Below are positions 37,537-48,698 of a stretch of DNA of 64,000 nucleotides, piece by piece. The DNA is from Cedecea davisae DSM 4568. Lineage in GTDB: Bacteria > Pseudomonadota > Gammaproteobacteria > Enterobacterales > Enterobacteriaceae. The DNA lies in the NCBI RefSeq assembly GCF_000412335.2, contig NZ_KE161030.1, positions 3,100,595 through 3,164,594 on the forward strand, in the 5' to 3' direction. The notes under the pieces are model-generated. The model had not been told where the DNA came from. It did no database searches and was given only the letters and a program-made list of their open reading frames with translations. Made by a program: the position numbers and the translations under genes. Position 1 is the stretch's first letter, and each line of letters opens with the position of its first letter.

Positions 37537-38439
37537 ATGATTTTTAACGATCGCACTTTTGATGGTCTGGCGGTCTTCACCGCCGTGGTGGAAAGCGGCA
37601 CTTTTGCCGCCGCGGCCGAGGTCATCAATATGTCTCCGCCGGGCGTCAGCCGCGCAATTGCAAGGCTTGAAAAAAGGCTCGGCATCCGCCTGTTCGACCG
37701 TACCACGCGGGCGGTTTCGCTCACCGTCGAAGGCAAGGAGTTTTACCGCCAGGTGCTGCCGCTTCTCGCGGCGCTGGAAGACGTCACCAGCGGCGCGTCA
37801 TTATCCAGTAAAGCGGTCGTGGGCAGGCTCAGGGTCAATATCGATCCTTTCTTTTCCAGCCTGGTGTTTGGCCCGCAAATTGAAAGCTTTATGGCACGCT
37901 ACCCCGAGCTTGAGCTGGATCTGGTCACCCGCGACAGGCTGGGCGATATGGTTTCCGACGGCTTTGACCTGGCGGTCAGGTTCGGCGTCCCTCGCAACAG
38001 CAGCCTGGTAGCCAGAAAGCTGCTGGAAACGCGCATCATGACCGTGGCAACGCCAGCCTATCTTGAGCGTTTTGGTCGCCCCACAACCCCCGAGGCGCTG
38101 ATGGAACACACCTGTATCCATTTTCGCGATCCGGAAACGGGCAGGCCGTTTGAGTGGGAGTTTCACCGTAAAGGTCAGGTAGTCAAAGTGCCGGTCAACG
38201 GGAGGCTGACGCTGAACGATGCCCGCACCCTGCACGAAGCGTGCCTCAGCGGCCACGGCATCGCGCAGATGATGACATTTGGCTCGGAGGACCTGGTGAA
38301 AAAAGGCTTACTGGTTGATTTATTCCCGGACTGGCCAGACGAACGCTTTCCGCTCTACGCTTACTACCCTTCCCGTATCAATCCGGCGGCCAGAACGCGC
38401 TGTTTCCTCGATTTTATCCTCGGGCTGGCCAAAGCCTGA
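37537..38439 (+). CDS. LysR-family transcriptional regulator
   Basis: Probable regulator of the divergent NmrA-like gene. It has 300 residues. The N-terminal winged helix-turn-helix shows FTAVVESGTFAAAAEVINMSPPGVSRAIARLE, written in parts: FTAVVESGTFAAAAEV then SPPGVSRAIARLEKRLG; then LFDRTTRAVSLTVEG. The effector-binding domain spans about residues 90-295 (DGFDLAVRFG, GHGIAQMM). Resembles the large LTTR subgroup of DmlR/YafC type. Not found at this place in E. coli K-12. Converges on nuoN with a shared terminator. Effector not deducible. Confidence 0.88.
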   Translation: MIFNDRTFDGLAVFTAVVESGTFAAAAEVINMSPPGVSRAIARLEKRLGIRLFDRTTRAVSLTVEGKEFYRQVLPLLAALEDVTSGASLSSKAVVGRLRVNIDPFFSSLVFGPQIESFMARYPELELDLVTRDRLGDMVSDGFDLAVRFGVPRNSSLVARKLLETRIMTVATPAYLERFGRPTTPEALMEHTCIHFRDPETGRPFEWEFHRKGQVVKVPVNGRLTLNDARTLHEACLSGHGIAQMMTFGSEDLVKKGLLVDLFPDWPDERFPLYAYYPSRINPAARTRCFLDFILGLAKA

Positions 38440-38444
38440 GCCCA

Positions 38445-38474
38445 TAAAAAAACCGCCAACAAGTGGCGGTTTTG
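38445..38474. terminator. Shared terminator between the LysR gene and nuoN
   Basis: AAACCGCCA / TGGCGGTTT stem with ACAAG loop; seven A on the left and four T on the right, so it serves mainly the nuo operon on the minus strand. Confidence 0.88.
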
Positions 38475-38493
38475 AACGGTTTCGTAAACCCGA

Positions 38494-39951
38494 TTACATC
38501 AGCGGCTGCGCTAACTGCACCAGGCTGATAAGCGGCTGCGGGTAAACACCCAATAGCAGCACCAGCAGAGCAGAGATAAGCACAACTACGCCGCCCGCGG
38601 TCAGCGCCCAGTTGGATGGGGTATCGCGGTTAAGCTGCTGAGGCGCGCTCAGGTACAGGCTCACGGTGACACGCAGGTAGTAGTAGAGGCCGATGGCGCT
38701 ACCCAGCACCACGGCGCCGGTCAGCCACCACAGATGCGCCTGAACGCCTACTGCAATGATGTAGAACTTACCGATAAAGCCGAGTGTCATCGGGATACCG
38801 GCCAGGGAGAGCATCATCACGGTCATCACCGCAGACAGCACCGGCTTGTGCCAGAACAGACCGCGGTAGGAGAACAGTGAGTCGGCATCCGGGCCACGGT
38901 ACGGGCTGGACATCAGGCTAACCACGCCGAACGCACCCAGGCTGCTGAACAGGTAAGCGGCCAGATAAACGCCTACCGCTTCCATCGACATATTGCCGGT
39001 TTGCAGCGCAATCAGCGCCACCAGCAGGTAGCCGAGGTGGGCGATGGAGGAGTAGCCCAGCAGACGCTTGATGTTGGACTGGTTCAGCGCCATCAGGTTA
39101 CCGAAGAGGATGGAGGCGAAGGCGATAATGCCCAGCACCACACGAACCGCTTCGCTGTTGCCCACAGGTGCGTAGAGGAACAGACGCATCACCACGCCAA
39201 AAATGGCAATCTTGCTGGCGGTTGCCAGGAAGGTGGAAACCGGAGCAGGTGCGCCCTGGTATACGTCCGGCGTCCACAGGTGGAACGGCACCAGAGAAAG
39301 CTTGAAGCCAAGGCCGACGATCATCAGGCCCAGACCCGCCAGCAGCAGAGGCTCGTGCAGCATGTTGTCCGCCAGGCTCTTACCGAGGCTGACAAACGAC
39401 AGGCTGCCGGACTCGGCGTAAACCAGCGCCATACCAAACAGCAGGAAGGACGAAGCCGCCGCCGACAGGATAGTGTACTTGATGCTCGCTTCCAGAGAAC
39501 GCTTCTGGCGGAAGGCATAGCCCACCAGGCCGAACAGCGGGAGAGAGATAAGTTCAATGCCGAGGAACAGCGCCGCCAGATGGTTAGCGTTAGCCAGCAG
39601 AATGCCGCCGAGGGAGGCAATCAGCACCAGCAGGTAGAACTCTTCGCGGTTGTCGGTGTAGCCCTGTAGCCACGGGTAAGCGAAAGTACAGGTCGCCAGG
39701 CTAGCCAGCAGCACCAGCCCGGTATAGAGCATGGCGTAGCCGTCAACGCGCATCAGCGGAGTCACGTCCATCGCCCCGGCCTGCCCCACAAACCAGAGTG
39801 AGATAAGCGCGGCGTTAAGGCCGATAACCGATAGCGTAGCATTCAGAAAATGATCGCGGCGCCACGCAATGGAGAGCATCACAACCACCACCGTCAATCC
39901 GACGATCAACAGCGGTAGCAGCGCGATCAAGTGTTGAGGAGTTAAAGTCAT
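38494..39951 (-). CDS. nuoN: NuoN: complex I membrane subunit N
   Basis: Antiporter-like proton-channel subunit of NADH:ubiquinone oxidoreductase. It has 485 residues, the E. coli length, with about 14 predicted helices. The conserved helix with [19 protein letters not shown] and [23 protein letters not shown] segments is clear. Last gene of nuoABCDEFGHIJKLMN; 7 bases after nuoM. Terminator 20 bases downstream. Confidence 0.98.
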   Translation of the reverse strand: MTLTPQHLIALLPLLIVGLTVVVVMLSIAWRRDHFLNATLSVIGLNAALISLWFVGQAGAMDVTPLMRVDGYAMLYTGLVLLASLATCTFAYPWLQGYTDNREEFYLLVLIASLGGILLANANHLAALFLGIELISLPLFGLVGYAFRQKRSLEASIKYTILSAAASSFLLFGMALVYAESGSLSFVSLGKSLADNMLHEPLLLAGLGLMIVGLGFKLSLVPFHLWTPDVYQGAPAPVSTFLATASKIAIFGVVMRLFLYAPVGNSEAVRVVLGIIAFASILFGNLMALNQSNIKRLLGYSSIAHLGYLLVALIALQTGNMSMEAVGVYLAAYLFSSLGAFGVVSLMSSPYRGPDADSLFSYRGLFWHKPVLSAVMTVMMLSLAGIPMTLGFIGKFYIIAVGVQAHLWWLTGAVVLGSAIGLYYYLRVTVSLYLSAPQQLNRDTPSNWALTAGGVVVLISALLVLLLGVYPQPLISLVQLAQPLM

Positions 39952-39958
39952 GAGCGAA

Positions 39959-41488
39959 TTACGGCCTTGTAGTAGAAAGTGAACTGGTAAACCACTGCTG
40001 AATATTGCTCATCGCAGAATGAGAGGTATCCAGAATCGGCTGCGGGTAGAAGCCCAGCAGAACTAACAGCACCACCAGCAACAGAATGATAAAGAACTCG
40101 CGCATCGACATGCCCGGCAGTTGCTTATCGCTGATTTCACTTTTCGCTTTACCAAAGTAGGCGCGGTGCAGCATTGCCAGCGAGTAAACCGAAGCAAACA
40201 CCAGGCCGAAGGTAGAAATCACGGTAATGACCGGCACAACGTGGAAGCTGCCGAACAGGATCATAAATTCGCCGACAAAGTTACCGGTGCCCGGCATCCC
40301 GAGGGTTGCCACCGCAAAGAACATCGACAGCGCAGGCAGCCATTTAATTTTGTTCCACAGGCCGCCCATCATACGCATATCGCGGGTATGCAGACGCTCG
40401 TACAGCTGGCCGCAGATGATGAACATACCGGCAGCGGACAGGCCGTGCGCAATCATCTGAATCACCGCGCCCTGGTAGGCCAGCTGGTTGCCGGTGTAGA
40501 TAGCAATCAGTACAAAGCCCATGTGGGAAACGGAGGTGTAGGCAATCAGACGTTTAATATCGGTCTGAGCAAACGCCATCCATGCGCCGTAGAAGATACC
40601 GATAACGCCCAGCCACATGGCGATTGGCGCGAACTCGGCAGAAGCTTCCGGGAACAGCGGCAGCGAGAAGCGCAGCAGGCCGTAAGCAGCGGTTTTCAGC
40701 AAGATACCGGCAAGGTCAACGGAACCCGCGGTGGGTGCCTGAGAGTGCGCGTCCGGGAGCCAGCCGTGCAGCGGAACCACCGGCATTTTTACCGCGAAGG
40801 CGATAAAGAAGCCCAACATCAGCAACCATTGCACGCCGTGGGACATCGGCGTTTTCAGCAGCAGCTCATAGTTAAAGGTCCACACGCCGGTAGCGTTGTA
40901 GTGCACAAACACCAGGCCGAGAATAGCAATCAGCATCACCAGGCCACTCGCCTGGGTATAGATGAAGAACTTCGTTGCCGCGGTAATACGCGTCTTCCCG
41001 TCGGAGGCTTTGTGGCCCCACAGCGCAATCAGGAAGTACATCGGCACCAGCATCATTTCCCAGAAGAAGAAGAACAGGAACATGTCGATGGCAAGGAACA
41101 CGCCGATTACGCCGCCGAGGATCCACATCAGGTTGAGGTGGAAGAAGCCCTGATACTTTTCAATTTCATTCCAGGAACAGAGCACCGCCAGCACGCCAAG
41201 CAGGCCGGTCAGCACCACCATCAGCAGCGACAGACCGTCGAGCGCGAGGTGGATTTCAATGCCAAAACGCGGGATCCACGGCAGAACAAACTCAGACTGC
41301 CACTGCGGCAAACCTGCCGACTGAATCAGAGAGTAGCCGCCCTGCAGCCAAAGCTGCAGCGAGAGCGCCAGTGTCAGCCCCATGGTTATTAGCGCTATCC
41401 AGCGAGGCACTTTCACGCCAAAGCGTTCGGTCTGCCAGCAGAAGAAGCCGCCGATAAAGGGGATTAGTATTAGCCAGGGTAATAGCAT
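39959..41488 (-). CDS. nuoM: NuoM: complex I membrane subunit M
   Basis: Antiporter-like proton-translocating subunit. It has 509 residues, the E. coli length. Conserved [15 protein letters not shown] with the essential helix-5 Glu, [20 protein letters not shown] and [17 protein letters not shown]. Separated from nuoL by 121 bases that hold a palindromic repeat, the largest gap but one in this operon. Confidence 0.98.
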   Translation of the reverse strand: MLLPWLILIPFIGGFFCWQTERFGVKVPRWIALITMGLTLALSLQLWLQGGYSLIQSAGLPQWQSEFVLPWIPRFGIEIHLALDGLSLLMVVLTGLLGVLAVLCSWNEIEKYQGFFHLNLMWILGGVIGVFLAIDMFLFFFFWEMMLVPMYFLIALWGHKASDGKTRITAATKFFIYTQASGLVMLIAILGLVFVHYNATGVWTFNYELLLKTPMSHGVQWLLMLGFFIAFAVKMPVVPLHGWLPDAHSQAPTAGSVDLAGILLKTAAYGLLRFSLPLFPEASAEFAPIAMWLGVIGIFYGAWMAFAQTDIKRLIAYTSVSHMGFVLIAIYTGNQLAYQGAVIQMIAHGLSAAGMFIICGQLYERLHTRDMRMMGGLWNKIKWLPALSMFFAVATLGMPGTGNFVGEFMILFGSFHVVPVITVISTFGLVFASVYSLAMLHRAYFGKAKSEISDKQLPGMSMREFFIILLLVVLLVLLGFYPQPILDTSHSAMSNIQQWFTSSLSTTRP

Positions 41489-41557
41489 GGCGTTTGTGTC
41501 CCTAAGTCAAAATAATTCTTAAACATCGCTCACTTCCCGGTGCCGGGTGACGGGTTT

Positions 41558-41600
41558 AGCCCTCACTCCGGCCCTCCCCCGTAAGGGAGAGGGGGACGAA
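41558..41600. repeat. Dispersed palindromic repeat, copy A (nuoL-nuoM spacer)
   Basis: Contains CCCTCACTCCGGCCCTCC followed by GTAAGGGAGAGGGGG. The 9-bp stem (one mismatch) has a GTAA loop. It shares the CCCTCAC, GGCCCTC and AGGGGAGAGGG modules with the copy at 48634-48694 and resembles that at 58051-58157. Confidence 0.7.
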
Positions 41601-41609
41601 GAAATCCTG

Positions 41610-43451
41610 TTAACGCAGAACCAGCAGCAGGCCAAGTACCACAACGGCCCCGATGCTCATCGACGCAACATACCAGCGCAGGTAACCGTTCTCGCTTACC
41701 AGCAGGCCGCGGCCTGCGAAGCGGGAAAGAATTGCCGGAATGTTCATCAGCGCGTTCAGCGGGTCACGACGCAGCAGCCAGGCAATGCCGAGGAACGGCT
41801 TGACGAATACTTTGTCGTACAGCCAGTCGAAGCCCCATGCATGGAACCACCAGGTGCCGAAGAAGCGGCCCGGCGCGCTGTTAGCGATGGAGGTAACAAG
41901 CGTGCGTTTACCCAGCCACAGGAAGGCGGCAATCAGGATACCGGCGATAGCCACTACGCCCGAGATGATTTCCAGGGTCAGCACGCTGCCGTGGGCAAGC
42001 TCCGTCGTTTCCGGCAGTACGCCGCGCAGCGGTGGAACAATCATCGCGCCAACGAAGGTTGACAGCACCAGCAGCACAATCAGCGGCAGGTGGTGAGTAA
42101 TGCCTTTGCCCGCGTGAGCGTGGATTTTCTCTTCGCCGTGGAAGACGATGAAAATCATGCGGAAGGTATACAGCGAGGTCATGAATGCCCCGACCAGGCC
42201 CGCAACCATCAGGTTGAGGTGGCCGTTCGCCATTGCACCGGCAAGAATTTCGTCCTTACTGAAGAAGCCTGCGGTGATCAGCGGCAGAGCAGACAGCGCC
42301 GCACCGCCCACCAGGAAGCAGACATACACCAGCGGGATAGACTTGCGCAGCCCGCCCATCTTGAAGATGTTTTGCTCGTGGTGACACGCCAGGATAACTG
42401 AACCGGAAGAGAGGAACAGCAATGCTTTAAAGAACGCGTGGGTCATCAGGTGGAAAATTGCCGCATCCCACGCCTGAACGCCCAGCGCCAGGAACATGTA
42501 GCCAATCTGGCTCATGGTGGAGTAAGCCAGCACGCGTTTGATGTCGGTCTGAACCAGCGCGGCAAAGCCTGCCAGCACCAGAGTGACCGCACCAATAATG
42601 CCGACCAGATGCAGAATTTCCGGGGTCATCAGGAACAGGCCGTGGGTACGGGCTATCAGATAGACACCTGCGGTAACCATGGTAGCCGCGTGGATAAGCG
42701 CAGAAACCGGCGTTGGGCCAGCCATCGCGTCGGCAAGCCAGGTCTGCAACGGCAGCTGAGCGGATTTACCTACCGCACCACCTAACAGCATCAGGGTTGC
42801 CCAGGTCAGCATCTGGTTACCGGCAGCAAAGTGCTGCGGCGCCAGCTCAACCATTTCGCGGAAGTTCAGCGTGCCCAGCTCGTTATAGAGAATGAACAGG
42901 CCGAAGGCCAGGAACACGTCGCCTACGCGAGTCACCACGAACGCTTTCATTGCCGCAGCGTTGTTCTTCGGATCGGTGTAATAGAAGCCGATCAGCAGGT
43001 AAGAACAGAGGCCCACGCCTTCCCAGCCGAGATACATCAGCAGCAGGTTATCGGCAAGAACCAGAACTACCATGCTGGCGATGAACAGGTTGGTGTAGGC
43101 GAAGAAGCGGGAGTAACCCTCTTCACCGCGCATATACCAGGAAGCAAACATGTGGATCAGGAAGCCAACGCCGGTGACCACGGAAAGCATGGTCAGGGAG
43201 AGGCCGTCCAGCACCAGATTGAAGCCGATATTGAAATCACCGACCGACATCCAGGTCCACAGCGGCTGGGTAAACGCCTGCTGGCCGTTGCTGAAGAAAT
43301 CAACACCGGCAATCGCGGTCACTACCGCCGCCAGACCAACAGATCCCATCCCGACGGTAGCGGACAGGTTTTCTGACCAGCGCCCGCGGGAAAATGCCAA
43401 CAGTACAAAGCCAATAAATGGCAGAACAATGGTTAACCAGAGAAGGTTCAT
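41610..43451 (-). CDS. nuoL: NuoL: complex I membrane subunit L
   Basis: Distal antiporter-like subunit with the long lateral helix running along the membrane arm. It has 613 residues, the E. coli length. Motifs include [20 protein letters not shown] with the key Glu, [37 protein letters not shown], and the C-terminal amphipathic region. Start abuts nuoK (overlap of 4 bases at 43448-43451). Confidence 0.98.
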   Translation of the reverse strand: MNLLWLTIVLPFIGFVLLAFSRGRWSENLSATVGMGSVGLAAVVTAIAGVDFFSNGQQAFTQPLWTWMSVGDFNIGFNLVLDGLSLTMLSVVTGVGFLIHMFASWYMRGEEGYSRFFAYTNLFIASMVVLVLADNLLLMYLGWEGVGLCSYLLIGFYYTDPKNNAAAMKAFVVTRVGDVFLAFGLFILYNELGTLNFREMVELAPQHFAAGNQMLTWATLMLLGGAVGKSAQLPLQTWLADAMAGPTPVSALIHAATMVTAGVYLIARTHGLFLMTPEILHLVGIIGAVTLVLAGFAALVQTDIKRVLAYSTMSQIGYMFLALGVQAWDAAIFHLMTHAFFKALLFLSSGSVILACHHEQNIFKMGGLRKSIPLVYVCFLVGGAALSALPLITAGFFSKDEILAGAMANGHLNLMVAGLVGAFMTSLYTFRMIFIVFHGEEKIHAHAGKGITHHLPLIVLLVLSTFVGAMIVPPLRGVLPETTELAHGSVLTLEIISGVVAIAGILIAAFLWLGKRTLVTSIANSAPGRFFGTWWFHAWGFDWLYDKVFVKPFLGIAWLLRRDPLNALMNIPAILSRFAGRGLLVSENGYLRWYVASMSIGAVVVLGLLLVLR

Positions 43452-43750
43452 CCACGCATCTCACTTACTGAATCGATATTCAGATTCTGGCGACGACGAT
43501 GGAGCTGCAGTAACAGCGCGAGGCCAATACTGGCTTCGGCGGCAGCTAAGCTAATCGCGAGTATATACATCACCTGACCGTCAGCCTGGCCCCAGTAGCT
43601 ACCGGCGACCACGAAGGCCAGCGCGGCGGCGTTGATCATCACTTCCAGGCTTATCAGCATAAACAGCAGGTTGCGACGGATAACCAAACCGGTCAGTCCC
43701 AGCACGAACAGAATGGCGGCGAGGATCAGTCCATGTTGCAGCGGGATCAT
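43448..43750 (-). CDS. nuoK: NuoK: complex I membrane subunit K
   Basis: Small three-helix subunit with two buried Glu residues important for proton translocation ([13 protein letters not shown] and [13 protein letters not shown]). It has 100 residues, the E. coli length. Overlaps nuoJ and nuoL by 4 bases each, so it is translationally coupled. Confidence 0.98.
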   Translation of the reverse strand: MIPLQHGLILAAILFVLGLTGLVIRRNLLFMLISLEVMINAAALAFVVAGSYWGQADGQVMYILAISLAAAEASIGLALLLQLHRRRQNLNIDSVSEMRG

Positions 43751-44304
43751 ACGTTCTCCTCCGTTTTTCTTCTCACGGCCATGTCGGACTGGCGGTTGCT
43801 CAGCACTTCACCGGCACGATCTTCACGCCCCAGATGGAACGCGACCACCAGGCCCGCCAGCAGCAGCATGGAGGCCAGCTCCACCGCAAGCACGTAAGGC
43901 CCGAACAGCGCGATACCGACCTGTTTAGCATCGATGGACGTGCCATCAATGCCCTGGTCGTTCACGGTACGGATAGCGTAAATCAGCACCACCAGCAGCA
44001 CCGCAGAAAGGACGCCAGGCCCAATCCACAGCTGCGGCTTCAGCCACTCACGTTCCTGCTGCTGCACCGCGTTGCCGAGGTTAAGCATCATCACCACGAA
44101 GACAAACAGCACCATGATGGCCCCGGCGTAAACGATAATCTCCAGCGCACCGGCGAAGTAGGCCCCCAGGGAGAAGAATACCCCGGAGATAGCCAGCAGA
44201 GAGATAATCAAATACAGCAGCGCGTGCACCGGATTGGTGTGCGTGATCGTCCGCAAGGTAGTCAGGACGGCCACAATGGCGCAGATATAAAAAGCGAATT
44301 CCAT
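43747..44304 (-). CDS. nuoJ: NuoJ: complex I membrane subunit J
   Basis: Five-helix subunit near the quinone-site connection. It has 185 residues (E. coli 184). Helix 3 carries [20 protein letters not shown], the pi-bulge region conserved in complex I. The C-terminal tail is hydrophilic. 11 bases separate it from nuoI. Confidence 0.98.
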   Translation of the reverse strand: MEFAFYICAIVAVLTTLRTITHTNPVHALLYLIISLLAISGVFFSLGAYFAGALEIIVYAGAIMVLFVFVVMMLNLGNAVQQQEREWLKPQLWIGPGVLSAVLLVVLIYAIRTVNDQGIDGTSIDAKQVGIALFGPYVLAVELASMLLLAGLVVAFHLGREDRAGEVLSNRQSDMAVRRKTEENV

Positions 44305-44315
44305 TGCCTTGCTCC

Positions 44316-44858
44316 TTAAGGTAACAGGCCTTTGACGTCGATAGGCTTGGCTTCGTTTTCCGCTTCGCCCTTATCTTTGCCGTCGATTGCCATACCTGCC
44401 ATCCGGTAGAAGTTATATTCCGGGTATTTGCCCGGACCGGAGATCAGCAGATCCTCTTTTTCGTACACCAGATCCTGGCGCTTGTACTCGCCCAGCTCGA
44501 AGTCCGGGGTAAGCTGGATCGCGGTGGTCGGGCAGGCTTCTTCACACAGGCCGCAGAAAATGCAGCGTGAGAAGTTGATGCGGAAGAATTCCGGATACCA
44601 ACGGCCGTCCTGCATCTCGGCTTTTTGCAGAGAGATACAGCCTACCGGGCAGGCTACCGCACAAAGGTTACAGGCAACGCAGCGCTCTTCCCCGTCCGGG
44701 TCGCGCGTCAGCACGATACGGCCACGGTAGCGCGGCGGCAGATACACTGGTTCTTCCGGATACATGCGGGTTTCGCGTTTGGCGAAAGCGTGCATGCCAA
44801 TCATCCAGATACTGCGTACCTGGGTGCCGAAACCAACCACTAACTCTTTCAATGTCAT
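44316..44858 (-). CDS. nuoI: NuoI: complex I 4Fe-4S subunit (N6a/N6b)
   Basis: Hydrophilic subunit carrying two tetranuclear clusters on the path to quinone. It has 180 residues, the E. coli length. Cluster motifs [14 protein letters not shown] and [13 protein letters not shown]. Start ATG at 44858 is chosen by alignment (MTLKEL) and GGGG upstream; the longer frame starting at 44939 overlaps nuoH coding sequence and is rejected. Confidence 0.98.
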   Translation of the reverse strand: MTLKELVVGFGTQVRSIWMIGMHAFAKRETRMYPEEPVYLPPRYRGRIVLTRDPDGEERCVACNLCAVACPVGCISLQKAEMQDGRWYPEFFRINFSRCIFCGLCEEACPTTAIQLTPDFELGEYKRQDLVYEKEDLLISGPGKYPEYNFYRMAGMAIDGKDKGEAENEAKPIDVKGLLP

Positions 44859-44872
44859 GGTTTTTTCACCCC

Positions 44873-45850
44873 TTATGGTGCCTGGTAAAGAATGACCGCG
44901 GCGGTCACCAGCAAGTTGACAAGCGTCAGCGGAAGGCAAACCTTCCAGCCGAAGGACATCACCTGGTCATAACGCGGACGAGGTAATGCGGCGCGAATCA
45001 AAATGAACATCATCATGAAGAACGCGGTTTTCAGCGCGAACCAGATGAACGGCGGTAACCACGGGCCATGCCAGCCACCAAAGAACAGCGTCACGATCAG
45101 CGCAGAGACGGTGACGATGCCGATATATTCCCCGACGAAGAACAGGCCGAACTTCATGCCGGAATATTCGATGTGATAACCATCGGCCAGTTCCTGCTCG
45201 GCTTCCGGTTGGTCAAACGGGTGACGGTGGCACACCGCAACCCCGGCAATCGCGAAGGTCACGAAGCCGAAGAACTGCGGGATAACGTTCCACAGATTTG
45301 CCTGGTTGTTGACGATGTCGGCCATATTAAAGGAACCGGCCTGCGCCACCACGCCCATCAGGGAAAGCCCCAGGAACACTTCGTAACTCAGGGTCTGCGC
45401 GGAAGCACGCATCGCACCAAGCAGGGAGTATTTGTTGTTGCTGGACCAGCCGGCAAACAGCACGGCGTATACCGCCAGGCCTGCCAGCATCAGGAAGAAC
45501 AGAATGCCGATGTTCAGGTCCGCGACTACCCAGCTCGGGCTGACCGGCACAATGGCGAAGGCCAGCAGCAGCGAGGTAAAGGCAATCATCGGTGCCAGAG
45601 TAAAGATTACGCGGTCAGAGAAGCGCGGAACCCAGTCCTCTTTGAAGAACATCTTGATCATGTCCGCAACCAGCTGAAGTGAACCACCCCAGCCTACGCG
45701 GTTCGGTCCGTAGCGGTTCTGGAACAGACCGAGCAGGCGGCGTTCGCCGAAGCTCATGAATGCCCCACAGGTCACTACGACCAGCAGAATGACAACCGCT
45801 TTGAGGATGCTCAGCAGAATGTCGATAACTTCCGGTGTCAGCCAGCTCAT
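44873..45850 (-). CDS. nuoH: NuoH: complex I membrane subunit H
   Basis: Eight-helix subunit forming much of the quinone chamber. It has 325 residues, the E. coli length. Conserved [12 protein letters not shown] loop and the acidic [19 protein letters not shown] loop. Overlaps the nuoG stop by 4 bases. Confidence 0.98.
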   Translation of the reverse strand: MSWLTPEVIDILLSILKAVVILLVVVTCGAFMSFGERRLLGLFQNRYGPNRVGWGGSLQLVADMIKMFFKEDWVPRFSDRVIFTLAPMIAFTSLLLAFAIVPVSPSWVVADLNIGILFFLMLAGLAVYAVLFAGWSSNNKYSLLGAMRASAQTLSYEVFLGLSLMGVVAQAGSFNMADIVNNQANLWNVIPQFFGFVTFAIAGVAVCHRHPFDQPEAEQELADGYHIEYSGMKFGLFFVGEYIGIVTVSALIVTLFFGGWHGPWLPPFIWFALKTAFFMMMFILIRAALPRPRYDQVMSFGWKVCLPLTLVNLLVTAAVILYQAP

Positions 45851-48570
45851 TGCGCAGCCTCCTGCAGATTTTCAAGACGAGCACCCGCAAGCACAGGCGC
45901 GATTCCCGGCATCCCCATCGGTAAACCAACCTGACCGGCAACCAGCCCTTCGGACAGTTGCAGCGGCAGGCTCAGCGTCTGGCCTTCGTAGCTGAAGGAG
46001 ACCAGGCTACCTGCGTTGACGCCAAGCTTCGCGGCATCGGCCGGGTTCAGCTTGATGTACGGCTCAACCATACGCTTCTGGAACACCGGAGAACGCTGGG
46101 ACAGCTCGTCGCTACCGAACAGATGGTAGTAAGGAGCGATGAGCCATTTGCCCTCTTCCGCATGGAAGGTTTCCGGAACGGAAGTGAAGTAGTCCAGACC
46201 GTTTTCAGAGGCTTCAATCAGGCGAACACCCGGGTCGCCGTGGCGCAGGTGACCGCCCACTTCGGCCTGGAATTTGTTCCATGCCTGCGGGGAGTTCCAG
46301 CCTGGAGCCCAGGCAAACGGGATCTGCTGACGGTCGGCCAGCGGGCTGTTGTTCCCTTCCATAGAGAAGGCAAACATCGTGTCTTTATCCTGCGGCTGAC
46401 GCGGCTCGTGCACGCTGATATTGGCGCGCATTGCGGTACGTCCGCTGGAGCGGATAGGAGAACGAGACAGCTTCTGGCCTTTAATGCGGAACGACGCATC
46501 CGGCGCGGCATCTTTGATACCGGCCAGCTGAGGCAGAGCCTTCACGCAGGCGTCGATAACGTCATCAAGCTGCGTCCAGTCAACTTCGCGACTCTGCACG
46601 GTGCTGTGCAGCGAGTGCAGCCAGCGCCAGCTTTCCAGCATGGTTACGCTGGTGTCGTAGTATGCCGGGTCGTAAACCTGGAAGAAGCGCTGTGCGCGGC
46701 CTTCGTTGTTGATTACCGTACCGTCGCTTTCGGCGAAGCTTGCAGCGGAAAGCACCAGATGGGCTTTATCCATGATGTCCGTGCGCTGATGGTCGATAAC
46801 CATCACCAGCGGCGCTTTGCTCAGGGCAGCATCGACGCGGGCGGCGGAAGCGTGCCGGTGCAGGTCGTTTTCCAGCACCACTACCGCATCGGCAGCACCG
46901 CTTTCCAGCTCGCTTAACGCCTCTTCCAGAGAGCCACCGCCGATGATCCCCAGGCCAACGCTGTTAACCGCGCGGGCAATCATCGTCACGCCAACGTCTG
47001 CGCCGCGGCCTTTCAGGGCTTTAGCCACGTTAGCGGCAGCCTGAATAACGGCTTCGCTCCCGGCGTTGGTGCCGGAAACAATCAGCGGCCTCTTCGCACC
47101 GGCCAGCGCCTGTACGATGACGTCGACTTTATTTTTCAGGTCACGATCGAGTTCAACCGCCGGAGAGTTGTTGTCCAGCGCGTTGGCAATCGCAAAGCCG
47201 AGACGCGCCTGGTCTTCTACCGGAGCGCGGTAGGTCCACGCGGCGATATCATCCAGACGGGTGCTGTCTACGTTGGTCACGAACAGCGGATGTTTGGCGT
47301 GCTGGCCGATGTTCAGGATTGCAGCAATCTGCCAGTCGGCTACTTTCTGAGCCGCCGCCATTTCGCGAGCCTTCCCTTTCACCGCCTGGCGAATCGCCAG
47401 CGCGGCACGGGCGCCGGTCTGGGTAACGTCTTCGCCCAGAATCAGTACCGCATCGTAGGATTCGATTTCACGCAGAGCAGGAGTATGGATCCCGCTTTCA
47501 CGCAGCACTTTCAGCATCAGCTGCAGGCGAGCCTGCTCACCAGCAGCAATGCCGGTGTAGAAGTTATCTGCCCCGACCAGTTCACGCAGCGCAAAGTTGC
47601 TTTCCACGCTGGCACGAGGTGAACCGATACCGATAACTTTCTTAGACTGGCGCAGGATATCCGCCGCGCCCTGCATCGCCTGCTCGGCGTTGAGGGTGAT
47701 GAAGTCGTCCCCGCGGCGCTGAATTGGCTGGCGTGGACGGTCTTTCAGGTTAACGTAGCCGTAACCGAAACGACCGCGGTCGCACAGGAAATAGTGGTTC
47801 ACGGTGCCGTTATAGCGGTTTTCGATGCGACGCAGTTCGCCATAACGTTCGCCCGGGCTGGTGTTACAGCCCAGAGAGCATTGCTGGCAGATGCTTGGCG
47901 CAAACTGCATATCCCACTTACGGTTGTAGCGCTCGGAGTGGGTCTTGTCCGTGAATACGCCGGTCGGGCAAATTTCTACCAGGTTACCGGAGAACTCGCT
48001 TTCCAGCGTGCCGTCTTCCGGGCGACCGAAGTAGACGTTGTCGTGTGCGCCATAAACGCCCAGATCTTTGCCGTCCGCATAGTCTTTGTAGTAACGCACG
48101 CAGCGGTAGCAGGCGATACAGCGGTTCATTTCGTGAGAGATGAACGGGCCGAGATCCTGATTGCGGTGGGTACGTTTGGTAAAGCGATAGCGGCGGAAAC
48201 TATGACCGGTCATAACGGTCATATCCTGCAGGTGGCAGTTGCCGCCCTCTTCACAGACCGGACAATCGTGCGGGTGGTTAGTCATTAACCATTCCACAAC
48301 GCTTTCGCGGAACTGTTTCGCTTCGCCGTCATCAATAGAGATGAAGGTGCCGTCGGAGGCCGGTGTCATACAGGACATCACCAGGCGACCGCGGGTGTCT
48401 TCAGCGTTCTGATATTGCTTCACCGCGCACTGGCGGCAAGCTCCGACGCTGCCCAGCGCCGGATGCCAGCAAAAATAAGGAATATCAAGGCCGAGGGAGA
48501 GACAAGCTTCAAGCAGGTTGTCCGCCCCGTTAACCTCGTATTCTTTGCCGTCTACATGAATCGTAGCCAT
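45847..48570 (-). CDS. nuoG: NuoG: complex I large iron-sulfur subunit
   Basis: Largest peripheral-arm subunit. It has 907 residues (E. coli 908). The N-terminal 2Fe-2S domain shows [16 protein letters not shown]5/N4 cluster region [14 protein letters not shown] and [13 protein letters not shown]. The extra off-path N7 cluster has cysteines in CQQCSLGC and FLCDRGRFG. The rest is a molybdopterin-oxidoreductase-like domain without cofactor. Start MATIHV is chosen by alignment. Separated from nuoF by 128 bases containing a palindromic repeat. Confidence 0.97.
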   Translation of the reverse strand: MATIHVDGKEYEVNGADNLLEACLSLGLDIPYFCWHPALGSVGACRQCAVKQYQNAEDTRGRLVMSCMTPASDGTFISIDDGEAKQFRESVVEWLMTNHPHDCPVCEEGGNCHLQDMTVMTGHSFRRYRFTKRTHRNQDLGPFISHEMNRCIACYRCVRYYKDYADGKDLGVYGAHDNVYFGRPEDGTLESEFSGNLVEICPTGVFTDKTHSERYNRKWDMQFAPSICQQCSLGCNTSPGERYGELRRIENRYNGTVNHYFLCDRGRFGYGYVNLKDRPRQPIQRRGDDFITLNAEQAMQGAADILRQSKKVIGIGSPRASVESNFALRELVGADNFYTGIAAGEQARLQLMLKVLRESGIHTPALREIESYDAVLILGEDVTQTGARAALAIRQAVKGKAREMAAAQKVADWQIAAILNIGQHAKHPLFVTNVDSTRLDDIAAWTYRAPVEDQARLGFAIANALDNNSPAVELDRDLKNKVDVIVQALAGAKRPLIVSGTNAGSEAVIQAAANVAKALKGRGADVGVTMIARAVNSVGLGIIGGGSLEEALSELESGAADAVVVLENDLHRHASAARVDAALSKAPLVMVIDHQRTDIMDKAHLVLSAASFAESDGTVINNEGRAQRFFQVYDPAYYDTSVTMLESWRWLHSLHSTVQSREVDWTQLDDVIDACVKALPQLAGIKDAAPDASFRIKGQKLSRSPIRSSGRTAMRANISVHEPRQPQDKDTMFAFSMEGNNSPLADRQQIPFAWAPGWNSPQAWNKFQAEVGGHLRHGDPGVRLIEASENGLDYFTSVPETFHAEEGKWLIAPYYHLFGSDELSQRSPVFQKRMVEPYIKLNPADAAKLGVNAGSLVSFSYEGQTLSLPLQLSEGLVAGQVGLPMGMPGIAPVLAGARLENLQEAAQ

Positions 48571-48633
48571 AGTCAGCATGCTTCCAGTTGGCCTGAATAA
48601 CTTCAGGCGTTAATCAAAAATTCTTGTGCAATG

Positions 48634-48694
48634 CACCCTCACCCGTTTTCGCTTTCTCCCTCGCCCCTTAGGGGAGAGGGCCGGGGTGAGGGGC
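48634..48694. repeat. Dispersed palindromic repeat, copy B (nuoF-nuoG spacer)
   Basis: Nested dyad: outer arms CCCTCACCC and GGGGTGAGGG enclose inner arms CCCTCGCCCC / GGGGAGAGGG with a TTA loop. It is the most complete copy in the window and can form a very stable hairpin in the nuo mRNA. Confidence 0.8.
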
Positions 48695-48698
48695 TATA

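Noticed and set aside
40121-41392. 423-codon open frame opposite nuoM
   Set aside because: His/Gln-rich antisense product of a hydrophobic membrane-protein gene, typical artefact.
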